Source: Filimonas effusa
GTDB taxonomy: Bacteria > Bacteroidota > Bacteroidia > Chitinophagales > Chitinophagaceae
Reading direction: 5' to 3'
DNA: 64,000 bases
Assembly (NCBI RefSeq): GCF_004118675.1
Contig: NZ_SDHZ01000001.1
Coordinates: 2,232,001 to 2,296,000, forward strand
In this document: piece after piece, positions 1-9,883 of the stretch
How positions within the stretch are numbered: the stretch's first letter is position 1
Layout of the letters: each line of letters opens with the position of its first letter
Translations under genes and position numbers: made by a program
The notes under the pieces: model-generated
The model's database searches: none
What the model saw: the letters and a program-made list of their open reading frames with translations, nothing else
Told to the model about the DNA's origin: nothing

Positions 1-44
1 GTACCCATAGCTAACATACCAACCAAAAAGAATGTTTTTTTCAT
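1..44 (-). CDS. N-terminal start of an exported protein (partial, runs off the window)
   Basis: Only the first 14 codons are inside the window. They read MKKTFFLVGMLAMG, a lysine-rich start followed by a hydrophobic stretch, as in a signal peptide. The gene follows the SusC/SusD/lipoprotein genes on the same strand with about 60 bp between, so it is probably the next member of that uptake locus. Nothing more can be said about its function from this window. Confidence 0.6.
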   Translation of the reverse strand, partial: MKKTFFLVGMLAMG

Positions 45-104
45 GTTTGTGTTTTAAAATAAAAGAGTTAGACAATAATTGCCGGTCTTATATTAAATCG
101 TTTG

Positions 105-1037
105 TTATTGCACTTTGTAACCAATATTTTCAAGTATTTGTGTTATAATTCCATATTTCTTCATGATACTTGTATAAGAACCATACGTACGTTGAAAATC
201 GGCCTTGGAATTGGAGAAAGCGGCCTCAAGGAACATACTCACATCCATCCAGGTGGTATAGGGAGTATAACTGGAATTACGCGGATCAGATCCGAGGAAA
301 CCAAGCGCGTTAAAACTTGGTGTTACACCTGCCGGCAAGCCATTGATATTATACGAAAATGTCCAGCTTCCCAGGTTATACGTATCTATTATGGTAGAGT
401 ATTTTCTTGACTCATTGTAAAAACTGGTCAGCAGGGCGCTGTATTTGTCATTAAGCACTGCATTGGTAAAAATAGCCCGCAGGATAGCAGCTTTATAACT
501 GCGAAAGACCGTTGCGCTCATACCAGGTATAGTAGAAACCTTTCCTATCAACACCGTATTAAATCCTTTAAAGGCATATTGCCCGAATGCGTAACTGCTC
601 AGGTTTTCGACAAGCAAAATACTAGGCACATAAACCCCTTTAGGCAACACCGGTATAATATTATTTTTCAGGAAATCGATGGCTGCCGGTACATCACTCT
701 TTGCACAATAGGTAAAGGAGTTGACCATTGGCGGCGCCCCTACCTGGATACCACCCAGGGAATAATTGAATGACAGCTTTTCATAATGGGTATAAGTGTT
801 TCCAAACACATCTACCCGCTGCTGTGAACCAATGGTATCATTAAAGTACAGTGGGATACCTGTTTCCTTGAAAAACAGGTAACTGCTATGCGTGGCAGGA
901 TCGGCCGGATTGTCGTTTACCACCAGCCAGTTCTGGTCGTAGTCAGGGAATTGAGTTACCTCTTCTTTACGGCAGGATACTGCACCAACGAAAGCAAGCA
1001 GGATTAGTATGTTTAATTTCAATTTCATGTCTCGCAA
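105..1037 (-). CDS. SusD-linked lipoprotein, uncharacterised
   Basis: A 310-residue predicted lipoprotein. A hydrophobic signal (about residues 6-20) ends at a Cys near residue 22, in the sequence AVSCRKEE. It begins 3 bp after the SusD stop codon, so it is co-transcribed with SusC and SusD and probably sits on the outer membrane with them. Size and position recall the zinc-metallohydrolase-like lipoproteins often found next to SusD. However, no HExxH is present: the helix where one might be expected reads AAILRAIFTNAVL. It could be an inactive relative or an unrelated binding protein. The lipoprotein and operon assignments are seen directly; the family link is inference. Confidence 0.65.
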   Translation of the reverse strand: MRDMKLKLNILILLAFVGAVSCRKEEVTQFPDYDQNWLVVNDNPADPATHSSYLFFKETGIPLYFNDTIGSQQRVDVFGNTYTHYEKLSFNYSLGGIQVGAPPMVNSFTYCAKSDVPAAIDFLKNNIIPVLPKGVYVPSILLVENLSSYAFGQYAFKGFNTVLIGKVSTIPGMSATVFRSYKAAILRAIFTNAVLNDKYSALLTSFYNESRKYSTIIDTYNLGSWTFSYNINGLPAGVTPSFNALGFLGSDPRNSSYTPYTTWMDVSMFLEAAFSNSKADFQRTYGSYTSIMKKYGIITQILENIGYKVQ

Positions 1038-1040
1038 ATT

Positions 1041-2627
1041 TTAGGGTACAACATTTCTAACAGGGCGAACAGGATTGGTTAAAGCCCCCTGGTTAAACTC
1101 GATGGCATAATCCGGAATAGGCGCCTGCCAGGCAGCAGCATCCATTTTTATCGATTTCAATTCAAAGGCGCCGCTGGGCACATATGTTTTTGAAGAAGCG
1201 TCGTAAGTATAATTGGGATGACGAATGGTAAAGTTATCTGCCAGCGGGTACTTCGAGTTCACACCATAACGCCTGAGATCGAACCAGCGATGTCCTTCAA
1301 AACACAATTCACGACGACGTTCTGCCCTGATAAAATCTACAAGCGCCTGATTGCTTTGAGGTAAATCTGCTATGGAAGCATTGGCGAAACGTTTAGAACG
1401 TAATTTCTGCAACTCAGTGCGGGCCAGATCATCGGAGCCCAGCATGGCCAGCGCTTCGGCACGGTTTAATACCACTTCGGCATAACGGATGTAGAACAAA
1501 CAGGATACCTGTTCAGGATCGTTATACGTAGTCCAGGTACGGTACTTCGCAGGTAACCAGGCCTGGTTTTTAGTAGACCTCCTAAAGAAGGCAGTACGCC
1601 TCAGATCATTGGTCGCGAATTGATTCAGCAAGTCACCCGATGCCTTGAAGCAAGAGGCACGGTTATCATCGCCGTTATAGGCAGAAAGGGAATCATTGGC
1701 AAATACAGCAGGCATTTCATTTGAGCCCATGGTAAATATTGTTTCCGGAGAACTACGTTTTGTGAAACTGGTATTTGCTACATACTGATTGAGATCCAGG
1801 AAGTCATATCCGAGCGTTTCTATATCCTTCGCTGCATCCAAAACCTTATCGTACTGTTCGGTATATAAATAGACCCTGCTCTGCAAAGCTTTTACAGCAG
1901 CAATACCCACTCTTACCCTGGTTCCGGGATTATAGTCATTAAAGGCTTCCGCCGCCTTATCAAGATCAGCGATGATCTGATTGTAAACGACTTCATTGGA
2001 ACTACGGCTGAAATATTTATCTTCTACTTTTTCGGAAACTTTAACCGGAACCCCTTCATCTGAGGCAGCGGTTTGTTTGCGGTAAGGCGATCCATAAACA
2101 TTCTGAAGGTTGAAATAATAATAAGCACGTAAAAAATAACCTTCTCCTATTACCCGGTTCAAAATGGATGATTTGTTTCCATTCTTCACCATTTCTTCTG
2201 CCTGAAAAATAATAGAGTTCAATGCACCGATACGTTTATAAATCTTGCGCCAGGCTACATCCACCCAGGTTTTCTTCAGCACGTCTACATTGGGCGCCTG
2301 CATCCAGTTATGGAAATTTCCAAGCATATATAAAGAGGTCAGCTTTTCTGTTTCCGTAAAATTAACGGCGAACTGCTCACAGTCATCATCCATCACATGC
2401 AGCCAGGGCAGCGTGATGCCATCATCCGATGCCAGGGTAGACATAGTGGCCTGACTGCTGATAGTAAGCGAAAGCGGATTGATAAACGCCTCTCCTATCA
2501 TCAGTTTATCAAGATCCTCCGGCGTTTGCACATAACGTTGATCCCGTGAATATTCTTCTAAAAATTTGCTACAGGACGACAGGGATAACAGTCCCAGCAG
2601 CAATAGACAACTATATATTTTGTTCAT
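1041..2627 (-). CDS. RagB/SusD family nutrient-binding outer-membrane lipoprotein
   Basis: A 528-residue SusD-like glycan-binding lipoprotein that forms the lid of a SusC pore on the cell surface. The signal peptide ends at a lipobox (LSLSSCSKFL, Cys about residue 19). The body has the family's helical pattern, including RVIGEGYFLRAYYYF (about 160-175) and the conserved late motif RAERRRELCFEGHRWFDLRRYG (about 432-453, quoted in part: LCFEGHRWFDLRR). It starts 12 bp after the SusC stop codon, the usual SusC-SusD order. The ligand cannot be read from sequence and no glycan-degrading enzyme is visible in this operon. Confidence 0.95.
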   Translation of the reverse strand: MNKIYSCLLLLGLLSLSSCSKFLEEYSRDQRYVQTPEDLDKLMIGEAFINPLSLTISSQATMSTLASDDGITLPWLHVMDDDCEQFAVNFTETEKLTSLYMLGNFHNWMQAPNVDVLKKTWVDVAWRKIYKRIGALNSIIFQAEEMVKNGNKSSILNRVIGEGYFLRAYYYFNLQNVYGSPYRKQTAASDEGVPVKVSEKVEDKYFSRSSNEVVYNQIIADLDKAAEAFNDYNPGTRVRVGIAAVKALQSRVYLYTEQYDKVLDAAKDIETLGYDFLDLNQYVANTSFTKRSSPETIFTMGSNEMPAVFANDSLSAYNGDDNRASCFKASGDLLNQFATNDLRRTAFFRRSTKNQAWLPAKYRTWTTYNDPEQVSCLFYIRYAEVVLNRAEALAMLGSDDLARTELQKLRSKRFANASIADLPQSNQALVDFIRAERRRELCFEGHRWFDLRRYGVNSKYPLADNFTIRHPNYTYDASSKTYVPSGAFELKSIKMDAAAWQAPIPDYAIEFNQGALTNPVRPVRNVVP

Positions 2628-2639
2628 ATTATCCCGGTT

Positions 2640-5600
2640 TTAAAATGAAAGATTAATGCTGCAGGAATAAATAGGGCGCAGCGAAAGGTTCATATTAGGT
2701 GTAGAGCCCGACTGCGTTGGATCCTGCCCTTTCAGCTTTTTACTGTTAATGGTGAAAAGATCTGTTCCGGTAAAAGAAATATAAGCCGAGTTCATTCCAA
2801 TGGAATGGGCAATACGCTCATCCACATTATACCGGAAAGAAATAGACTGCAGTTTCAGATAATCGCCACTTACAACCCTGATATCAGAATTATCATACAT
2901 TTCGTAAGGAGTGCCGCCAAATGCATACTGCGACGCCGGATATACATTCCACCATGGCTGGTTGGCGTTGTTAGACACATTTAATCCAGGCACATTGGTG
3001 TAGGCTTCATCACCGGGACGACGCCAGCGGTATACAAACTCTTTTCTAAGATTCTGCTGCGGGAAGGCATAGGTAGTGGCATAGCCGGAAGCCATTTTCA
3101 TCAACCGTATTTTGTTACCGATAGAATAGGTAAGGTTGAATGAAAAGCCAAAATTGCGATAACCAAAGTAGTTGGACAGGCCACCCTGGATATAGGGCTC
3201 CCTGCGTCCCGATTCGGTCATCACAGCCAGGTAAACGTCTTCTTTTTTCATCTGGCTATATTGGTTTCTGTAGTCTGCTGCTTTTTCAGATTCAGCGCCA
3301 TAAAATATAGGCGATCCATCCTGGTTGCTCAATCCTTTAAATTTATAGGAATAGAATGTATTAATAGCTTTTCCGGATAATTGAGCAGAACCACTCAGGA
3401 AGTCGTTATAGGTAATATTGTTGATCAATACATTGTTGCGGTTATTGACCACATTATTCAGGATCTTGTTCAGCACCTGACCCAGTTGAGGATCGATACG
3501 CCATACAAAACCTCTGCGTGACGAATTCACACCTGCGTTGTCAATAGGTGTAATACGCAAGCTCACTTCAATACCTTTGTTTTCCAGTGTACCACTATTG
3601 ATCACGTACTGCTGCACACCATTGATTTCCGATACGGTTTTATTAAGGAAGGCATTGCTGGTACGTTTATAGTAGTAAGAGAAGGAACCCGACACCTTGT
3701 TTTTAAACAGGGAGAAATCAACCGCCAGATTACTGGAAGATGTTTTTTCCCATTTTAAATCAGGATTGGGAAAATTCACAATATTAGAATACGTGCTATT
3801 ATAATACGGACTGGTAACCGTATTGTCTTTGATGACCATATAGGAAGATTGTCCGGGCAACATATTGCCCTGCCATCCCCACGAAGCTCTTAACGCCAGA
3901 TCACTGATCCAGGAAGTTTCCTTCACCAATTCCTGCTTCATATTCCAGCGGCCGGAGATGGCCCAGATAGGCAGGAAACGATTGTTGGTTCTGGAGCCGA
4001 ACAAATTAGACTGCTCGCCCCTGATATGTACATTCACAATATAGCGGTCTTTCCAGCTATACCCTGTAGTACCATACCAGGCAAGCTCGTTCGTCAGCTG
4101 CCGATCGAAACTACCCAATGCATCTTTTGTAGACATCCATTGCTGATAATAGCCGGTGTAGGTGGCAGGCACTATATCGAAATAGCCACCCATTTCCGGG
4201 AAATAGCCCCTGCGAGTGATATTAAAGCCTTTGTATTCCGAAGACTTCAATTCAATACCGGCAGAAGCCATAATTATATGACTTCTGTAAGCCCCCAAAG
4301 CAGTGGTGTAGTTGGTTTGTAATCTTGCCGTATAATTTTTGTTACGGGTGTCGGACCGCTTCATTTCGCCGCCAACGGGGCTCATGTCGTTTCTCGTAGC
4401 CTGATCTGCCCTAAGATTAAAAATGTAAAAGGTATTTTTGGTATAGTATGTTTCATTAGTATTATTAGTAATACCAAAAGCCAGTGTTCCTTCTACATTT
4501 AACCCGGTAGTTATTTTGTACCTGATAAAGCCTTTGATATTCGAGGCATTGGTCTCCATATTATTGCCACTATTCGCCTTTTCATTCAGGATATTGTAAT
4601 TATAATACAGGAAATTGTTGTATTTCGGATAATAAAACAGGCTTCCATCCGTGTTATAAACAGGCACGGTACGGCTCATGTTATAGGCATAGTTCATTAT
4701 CCCCAGGTCGGAAGGCGTATAAGCCCTGGTAGAAAAATTGCCGGAAAAAGAAAACTGTGCTGAGAACTTTTTATAATCGGCAGTAAGATTCAGCATTGAA
4801 GAATAACGCTTATTGTTCTCGTCTTTAATAACACCATCTTCATTGGTGTAACCAAGAGAAGCATAGTATTTTATGTTATTTGCACCGCCAGACAAACTCA
4901 CGGTATGGCTTTGCGCCAAAGAATTCCGCGTTACTGCACCTAACCAATCGGTATTTATGGTGGCATAATAATCAGAGCGTTGTTTAAACGTTGCATAGTC
5001 TATATTGCCTGAATAATAGTCCTGCAATGCCTGCTCATAGCCGGCCCATTGGGTAACATTGCTATATTGAATACCACGTTCAAACAATTCTTTCGACACA
5101 TCCATACGCTCCTCCGAATTCATCATATACATGGTTCTGTCGGAGTATTTTGGTCTGCGCGCAAAACTTGTTGTTCCGTTGTAATTGATGGTGGGTTTAC
5201 CACCCTTACCTTTTTTGGTAGTAATTACGATAACACCATTGCCTGCCTTTGCACCATAAAGCGCGGTAGCAGAGGCGTCTTTAAGCACATCTATCTGGTC
5301 TATATCTTCGGGGTTAAGGCCAGCGATGGCGTTACCCAACAGGTTTACGAAATCAAGATCATTTAAACGCTGTGGATCTACGTTAACGGGATCTGTCAAT
5401 ACAATACCGTCCAGTACCCATAAAGGTTCCCTGTTACCCAGAATGGTAGAGGTTCCCCTGATCCTCAGCCTGGGTACCGCACCTACCTGGCCCGAGTTCT
5501 GCATAAAGGTCATTCCCGGCACGCGGCCTTCCAGCATTTTATCGAGCTTGTTGACCCCGGCAGTCATGATATCCTCCATTTTAACAGTTGTAGCGGCACT

Positions 5601-6389
5601 GGTCAAATTCCTTCTGTCAATCGTTTGATAACCGGTATTCACAACCACTTCTACATTGTTTATCTGTTGATCGGATATCTTCAGATAAATGGTCAGTCCC
5701 GGCGTTTTCAGCAACGATGGTGTTACACGAATCGTTTGCGACACGAATCCCACATAGGAAATAACCAGCATATCATTTTCCGACACTTCGGCAAAGCAGG
5801 TACCGTCGGGGCCCGCTGAGAAGCTTTTGCCTGTTGTTTTATTCAGTATGGTGGCATCGGCAAGCGGCGCATTGGTACTATCGGCCACCTTCAGCCTTAA
5901 AATAATACCACGATCAGGAGCCAACGCCTGCACTACCTGCGGAAGTGCTTCCGATGCTTTTAATGATACCTGGATCGTTTTGTCCAGGATAGCATATTGA
6001 AAAGGCTGACGCGCGAAAGCAATGTCCAGAAATTGCTGTAACGGTATGTTTTCAGCAGAGATGTTGATGGGCTTAGCCCTGGAAAAGATCTTTTCCTCAT
6101 AGAGAAAAACATAACCTGTTTGTTTTTTTACAGCAGCGAATACTTCCTGAAGGCGTAGATCCTTACCGGAAAGGGATACCGACTGCGCTGAGCCTGAAGC
6201 ATACGCCGACATGCACATGGTCAGTAGCAGAAAAGAAAGTAATCTCATAATTCTCAACATTTGGTCGGGTAGCCTGAACATAACTGCTGCCTGACAACGT
6301 CTTAAACCGGTAAATAAAACCAACCGGCTACTAACAGGGGATGGGGGCAGTGCATGTAAAAAAGAGCTACCGAAAGCAGTTTTTTGCAT
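2640..6389 (-). CDS. SusC/RagA family TonB-linked outer-membrane protein with STN domain
   Basis: A 1249-residue TonB-dependent importer that passes glycans or other large ligands captured by SusD. Domain order: an unusually long N-terminal extension before the signal peptide (hydrophobic core about residues 47-65), an STN (secretin/TonB short N-terminal) domain about 70-125, a carboxypeptidase-regulatory-like domain about 165-245, the plug with LRIRGTSTILG and EPLWVLDG about 305-330, then the beta-barrel ending in aromatic-terminated INLSF. The STN domain fits signalling to the FecR protein encoded upstream. The distal start is preferred because the second SusC here also starts MQKT and shares the leader motif before it. 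Confidence 0.95.
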   Translation of the reverse strand: MQKTAFGSSFLHALPPSPVSSRLVLFTGLRRCQAAVMFRLPDQMLRIMRLLSFLLLTMCMSAYASGSAQSVSLSGKDLRLQEVFAAVKKQTGYVFLYEEKIFSRAKPINISAENIPLQQFLDIAFARQPFQYAILDKTIQVSLKASEALPQVVQALAPDRGIILRLKVADSTNAPLADATILNKTTGKSFSAGPDGTCFAEVSENDMLVISYVGFVSQTIRVTPSLLKTPGLTIYLKISDQQINNVEVVVNTGYQTIDRRNLTSAATTVKMEDIMTAGVNKLDKMLEGRVPGMTFMQNSGQVGAVPRLRIRGTSTILGNREPLWVLDGIVLTDPVNVDPQRLNDLDFVNLLGNAIAGLNPEDIDQIDVLKDASATALYGAKAGNGVIVITTKKGKGGKPTINYNGTTSFARRPKYSDRTMYMMNSEERMDVSKELFERGIQYSNVTQWAGYEQALQDYYSGNIDYATFKQRSDYYATINTDWLGAVTRNSLAQSHTVSLSGGANNIKYYASLGYTNEDGVIKDENNKRYSSMLNLTADYKKFSAQFSFSGNFSTRAYTPSDLGIMNYAYNMSRTVPVYNTDGSLFYYPKYNNFLYYNYNILNEKANSGNNMETNASNIKGFIRYKITTGLNVEGTLAFGITNNTNETYYTKNTFYIFNLRADQATRNDMSPVGGEMKRSDTRNKNYTARLQTNYTTALGAYRSHIIMASAGIELKSSEYKGFNITRRGYFPEMGGYFDIVPATYTGYYQQWMSTKDALGSFDRQLTNELAWYGTTGYSWKDRYIVNVHIRGEQSNLFGSRTNNRFLPIWAISGRWNMKQELVKETSWISDLALRASWGWQGNMLPGQSSYMVIKDNTVTSPYYNSTYSNIVNFPNPDLKWEKTSSSNLAVDFSLFKNKVSGSFSYYYKRTSNAFLNKTVSEINGVQQYVINSGTLENKGIEVSLRITPIDNAGVNSSRRGFVWRIDPQLGQVLNKILNNVVNNRNNVLINNITYNDFLSGSAQLSGKAINTFYSYKFKGLSNQDGSPIFYGAESEKAADYRNQYSQMKKEDVYLAVMTESGRREPYIQGGLSNYFGYRNFGFSFNLTYSIGNKIRLMKMASGYATTYAFPQQNLRKEFVYRWRRPGDEAYTNVPGLNVSNNANQPWWNVYPASQYAFGGTPYEMYDNSDIRVVSGDYLKLQSISFRYNVDERIAHSIGMNSAYISFTGTDLFTINSKKLKGQDPTQSGSTPNMNLSLRPIYSCSINLSF

Positions 6390-6454
6390 AATTTAGATAC
6401 TGTTTTGGTTGTTTACGAAACGGGTTCCACACCTTTTTGATCAGCCTGAGCATT

Positions 6455-6480
6455 ACCGTCACGATGCCAGTCGTGGCGGT
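6455..6480 (-). promoter_or_regulatory. Leader hairpin upstream of the first susC
   Basis: Inverted repeat with 10-base arms (ACCGTCACGA and TCGTGGCGGT, one G-T pair) around a 6-base loop, 66 bp upstream of the susC start. A similarly placed hairpin lies 69 bp upstream of the second susC (30634-30661). Between hairpin and start both leaders carry AACAACCAAAAC on the coding strand. A role in RNA processing or stability is inferred; on the coding strand the hairpin is not followed by a T run, so it does not look like a terminator in that direction. Confidence 0.45.
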
Positions 6481-6582
6481 TTACTTTTAAAAGGCAGATC
6501 AAACTATTTTAAGTGATGAGTTCATGAAGAAGCTCATCCGAACATGCTTATAATCCGGATGCTTCATAGGTAAGACCAGGTA

Positions 6583-7809
6583 TCAGGGTAAAATAATTAA
6601 CCGGTGCCCATCGAGCCGGTAATGAATACGGAAACGGTCAAAAATACCCAACAGTTGGTTCAGCGACACGTTAGCGGACATTTCACCGCCAAGCTGAACA
6701 TCTGGTAAAGATTTCTCATAAATAACTTCTATATCATACCAACGTTCCAGCTGGCGCATTACAGTGGAAAAATCAACTCCGGAGAAATTAAAGACTCCAT
6801 TTCTCCAGGCAGTTACAGTACGTGTATCCACATCTTTAACCACCTTTATATCGCCTCTTTGGGCAGCCTGGTTTATACCGGGCTGCTTATCGTCGGTTAT
6901 AAGATTTTTAATCTGGGCCTGCTGGCCGGGCTTCAAAACTGCCGTCTGAGGGTTGGCACCGCCTGCAGCAGCCGAAGGTAAAGTAACAGCTACAGCCCCT
7001 TCCAGCAAGGTGGTACGTATCAGCGCTTCATTTTCATAAGCATTAACATTAAACTGCGTACCAAGAACCTGTATTTCCGCCTTATTGTTGACATTTACAA
7101 TAAAAGGCGCACCTGCATTCTTTACCACCTCCAGGTAGGCTTCTCCCTGTAATTCTATCCGCCGTTCGCCTCCGGCAAATACGGTAGGATAGGTAATAGA
7201 ACTGGCAGCATTGAGCCACACCTTTGTTCCATCGGGCAATAAAAGCTGAAACTGCCTGCCTTTAGGCGTTTTCATGGTATTGAAGAGCACTTTGCTGCTT
7301 TCTCCCTCATATACAAGTTTACCAGCTACTACGCGCGCCGCAGCACCCTCCTGGAGGGCAACTGTAGTTCCATCAGGAATACTATCGAGCAATATTTCTC
7401 TCCCATCAGACAAAGTAAGAATAGCCCCTTCCCTGCCCGGCGCCACCAAAGAAGCAGTTTCCGCGACCGGGTTACTGGTACCTTTTTTCTCCTGGTGAAA
7501 CCATAACCAGGCAGCACTTATGAATAATAAGCTAACCGCAGCTACAGCCCACCAGCGGTGCAGCTTACGAACGGGAGCCATTTGCTTTTTTCCGCCAACA
7601 AGTCGTATAAACTTGTCGAATCCACCCGGAACATCATAACTGGTAAAACGCTCCATTTTTGCAGCCAGCCCGGTTTCATCCTGGACAGACCTGTAAAGCT
7701 GAAGATTTTCCGGGGCCGCCTCCAGCCATGTATGAAGCTTCGCCTGCTCCTCATCGGTAAGAGCTGTTTCCTGGATAACCTTGAATAATATGGTTGTAAT
7801 GTTGCTCAA
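6583..7809 (-). CDS. FecR-family anti-sigma factor
   Basis: Inner-membrane anti-sigma factor expected to pass a periplasmic signal from the SusC STN domain to the sigma factor encoded just upstream. The N-terminal cytoplasmic part begins SNITTILFKVIQ, a transmembrane segment follows (WWAVAAVSLLFISAAWLWF, about residues 90-108), then the periplasmic FecR domain with GRQFQLLLPDGTKVWLNAAS and a C-terminal DUF4974-like region ending YRLDGHRLIILP. An ATG further upstream lies inside the sigma gene and would add an unlikely Cys/Tyr-rich stretch. The TTG at 7809 gives the family-typical N-terminus of a 408-residue protein, so I use it. Confidence 0.88.
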   Translation of the reverse strand: MSNITTILFKVIQETALTDEEQAKLHTWLEAAPENLQLYRSVQDETGLAAKMERFTSYDVPGGFDKFIRLVGGKKQMAPVRKLHRWWAVAAVSLLFISAAWLWFHQEKKGTSNPVAETASLVAPGREGAILTLSDGREILLDSIPDGTTVALQEGAAARVVAGKLVYEGESSKVLFNTMKTPKGRQFQLLLPDGTKVWLNAASSITYPTVFAGGERRIELQGEAYLEVVKNAGAPFIVNVNNKAEIQVLGTQFNVNAYENEALIRTTLLEGAVAVTLPSAAAGGANPQTAVLKPGQQAQIKNLITDDKQPGINQAAQRGDIKVVKDVDTRTVTAWRNGVFNFSGVDFSTVMRQLERWYDIEVIYEKSLPDVQLGGEMSANVSLNQLLGIFDRFRIHYRLDGHRLIILP

Positions 7810-7885
7810 TGAAGCAGTAGTTTGAACGCTAATACTATAAAAACACCTGAAACAAGTAACGGTAACAAAAAAATAAAAGTTTTTT

Positions 7886-8497
7886 TTAGTCGAAAAGCCA
7901 GGGTAACAGTATAAGGAGCACAGCAGCAGAATCCAGGCCGTCTTTTTTGCCCAGCGCATCACGCAATGCAGCCGTTGCCCTTGCTTTCCGCATCTTTAAA
8001 GAGTCTTTACTGATAGACAGGCGTTCCGCCGCCTCCTGGTGACTGAGACCATCGCGATACACGAGATTGAGTACATCACGGTATTTCGAAGGCAAACGAT
8101 CGATTGCATTATATACCAGTTGCAACAGCTCCGCTTCAAAAATCCTGGATTCCACAGAACTCTCTACCGGCAACTGCGTTTCTTCCGTCGCTTTCCGATG
8201 CCCTTCGCGCACTTTCTGATGCCTGAGATAGTTGATACATTGATTCCGTGCCGATGTATACAGGTAGGCCCGGGCCTTATCCCCATTGTTGAGAAGCTCT
8301 TTCCGCTCCCAAAGACTGGTGAGACAACGGGTGGCTATGTCCTCGGCTTCTGCTTTATTCCCGGTAATACCTTCCGAAAAATAACATAGAGGCCGGAAGA
8401 ACCTGAGAAAGAATTCTTCTATTTCCCACTCCCGTCCAGCGGGTGGAAATCCAAAATCGTCGTAATGGTAAGCTGGCAGTTGTATAAATGAAACAAT
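7886..8497 (-). CDS. ECF RNA polymerase sigma factor (FecI-like), no standard start codon
   Basis: Extracytoplasmic-function sigma factor paired with the FecR gene 76 bp downstream. Region 2 is visible as FFRPLCYFSEGITGNKAEAE followed by ARAYLYTSARNQCINYLRHQ. Region 4 is visible as LPSKYRDVLNLVYRDGLSHQ and the helix-turn-helix EAAERLSISKDSLKMRKARA. A GTG at 8212 would remove all of region 2. The frame stays open to a stop at 8531-8533, but this stretch has no in-frame ATG, GTG or TTG. The natural N-terminus would begin at an ATT (8495-8497) or a CTG (8477-8479), so the coordinates here assume ATT. A sequencing error or past mutation of the start codon is also possible. Confidence 0.8.
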   Translation of the reverse strand: MVSFIQLPAYHYDDFGFPPAGREWEIEEFFLRFFRPLCYFSEGITGNKAEAEDIATRCLTSLWERKELLNNGDKARAYLYTSARNQCINYLRHQKVREGHRKATEETQLPVESSVESRIFEAELLQLVYNAIDRLPSKYRDVLNLVYRDGLSHQEAAERLSISKDSLKMRKARATAALRDALGKKDGLDSAAVLLILLPWLFD

Positions 8498-8622
8498 TTG
8501 TATTGCGAAGTTAGGCTCTATCCGGATAATTTAGCCTGTTACGCTTCACAAAGAAGCCCCAACCTGTTGTTGAGGCGCTTTACTATAGGCACCAGCCTTC
8601 TGACTGGCTTAAACCAACAAAC

Positions 8623-9765
8623 CTACAAAAACACTTTCTTCCCCGTTTCCGCCGCCTTATAAATCGCATCCACAACACGCATGTCTTTCAACCCTTCCTC
8701 TCCCGTAATATGCGCCGGCAATGGCGCTCCAGCCAATATCTGCTTACCGATAGCGTCTATCTGCGTTGCCTGCTGGTTGATAACAGGGAAATTCAGCTCC
8801 CCCTTACTGGTCTTTCCTTTAAAAGGTCCGTAACTCAAAGCAGGACTTAACTCAAAACTCCCACTATCTGCCACAGCATAAAGCCGGTCTATATTAAACC
8901 CATAAGAAGTTGTGCTCGTAGTACAGGCGCCGGAACCAAATTCCATCTGCCACAGGATGGTTTCTTCTACCTGGGAAAAACGTTTCTTATTATGAACAGG
9001 ACCAAACTGCGCAGTCACGGCAACAGGCTCCTCTCCCAATATGTAACGGCATGCCTGAATAGGATAAATACCCAGGTTGATAAGCGCACCACCACCGCTT
9101 ATCGCCTTCCGCACATGCCACTCCTTACGATTGTTAATATCAAATGTGGCATCCACCGTATCATTAAGATCAAAGGTTCTATAACCCAGCGACGCTTCTA
9201 TCATACGCACCTGCCCAAACACGCTCTCCTGCCCCAGCCTCTTGAGCTCTATATGTGTAGGCTCAAAATGCAAACGGTAACCAACAGCAAGATAAACACC
9301 CGCTTTTTCACACGCGGCAATCATCTCTTCGCAATCCTTCGCATTGGTGGCCATAGGCTTCTCCGTGATCACATGCTTCCCCGCTCTCGCCGCCCGGATG
9401 GCATATTCCTTATGCAAACCATTAGGCATGGTAATATAAACAAGCTCTATATCCTTGTTCTTCGCTATTTCATCAAACCGCTCATAGCTGTAAATATTCT
9501 TGTCAGGAATATGATACTTCGCCTGCCACTTCTTTGCTTTCTCCGGCGTACCCGTTACAATCCCCGCCAACTCACAATACTTCGATTCCCGCAAACCTTC
9601 CGCCATGAGATTAGCATAATTACCCAATCCAATTAAAGCAACACGAAGCTTTTTCCCAGCGTACCCGGACGATAAAATCCCAGGCCGGCCGATCGCTGGC
9701 AAGGTCAAAACCCCTACGCCAATACTGAATTTTTGCAGAAAAGAACGCCTGGATAAATAGGTCAT
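8623..9765 (-). CDS. Gfo/Idh/MocA family oxidoreductase with Tat signal
   Basis: A 380-residue NAD(P)-dependent sugar or polyol oxidoreductase. The N-terminus carries a twin-arginine export signal (SRRSFLQKF, residues 5-13, then a hydrophobic stretch), so it probably acts in the periplasm with pre-bound cofactor, like glucose-fructose oxidoreductase. The Rossmann motif is LRVALIGLGNYA (about 40-51) and the family EKP motif is HVITEKPMATN (about 130-140). Exact substrate is unknown. It stands alone between the sigma factor and an unrelated pair of membrane proteins. Confidence 0.9.
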   Translation of the reverse strand: MTYLSRRSFLQKFSIGVGVLTLPAIGRPGILSSGYAGKKLRVALIGLGNYANLMAEGLRESKYCELAGIVTGTPEKAKKWQAKYHIPDKNIYSYERFDEIAKNKDIELVYITMPNGLHKEYAIRAARAGKHVITEKPMATNAKDCEEMIAACEKAGVYLAVGYRLHFEPTHIELKRLGQESVFGQVRMIEASLGYRTFDLNDTVDATFDINNRKEWHVRKAISGGGALINLGIYPIQACRYILGEEPVAVTAQFGPVHNKKRFSQVEETILWQMEFGSGACTTSTTSYGFNIDRLYAVADSGSFELSPALSYGPFKGKTSKGELNFPVINQQATQIDAIGKQILAGAPLPAHITGEEGLKDMRVVDAIYKAAETGKKVFL

Positions 9766-9883
9766 GCGCTATTAGATTTTGGCTTAAGATACAAACAGGA
9801 GCAAGCACTCCCGCGTTAAAAAATTGATAAAGCCCCCACTGCAACTTCACCGATTCACATACCTATCTGGCATGGGCGAATGC

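Noticed and set aside
105-1037. Zinc-dependent metallohydrolase assignment for the SusD-linked lipoprotein
   Set aside because: No HExxH or other zinc site is visible in the translation.
8992-9636. A 214-codon plus-strand frame opposite the oxidoreductase
   Set aside because: Antisense to the Rossmann and EKP motifs of the real gene.
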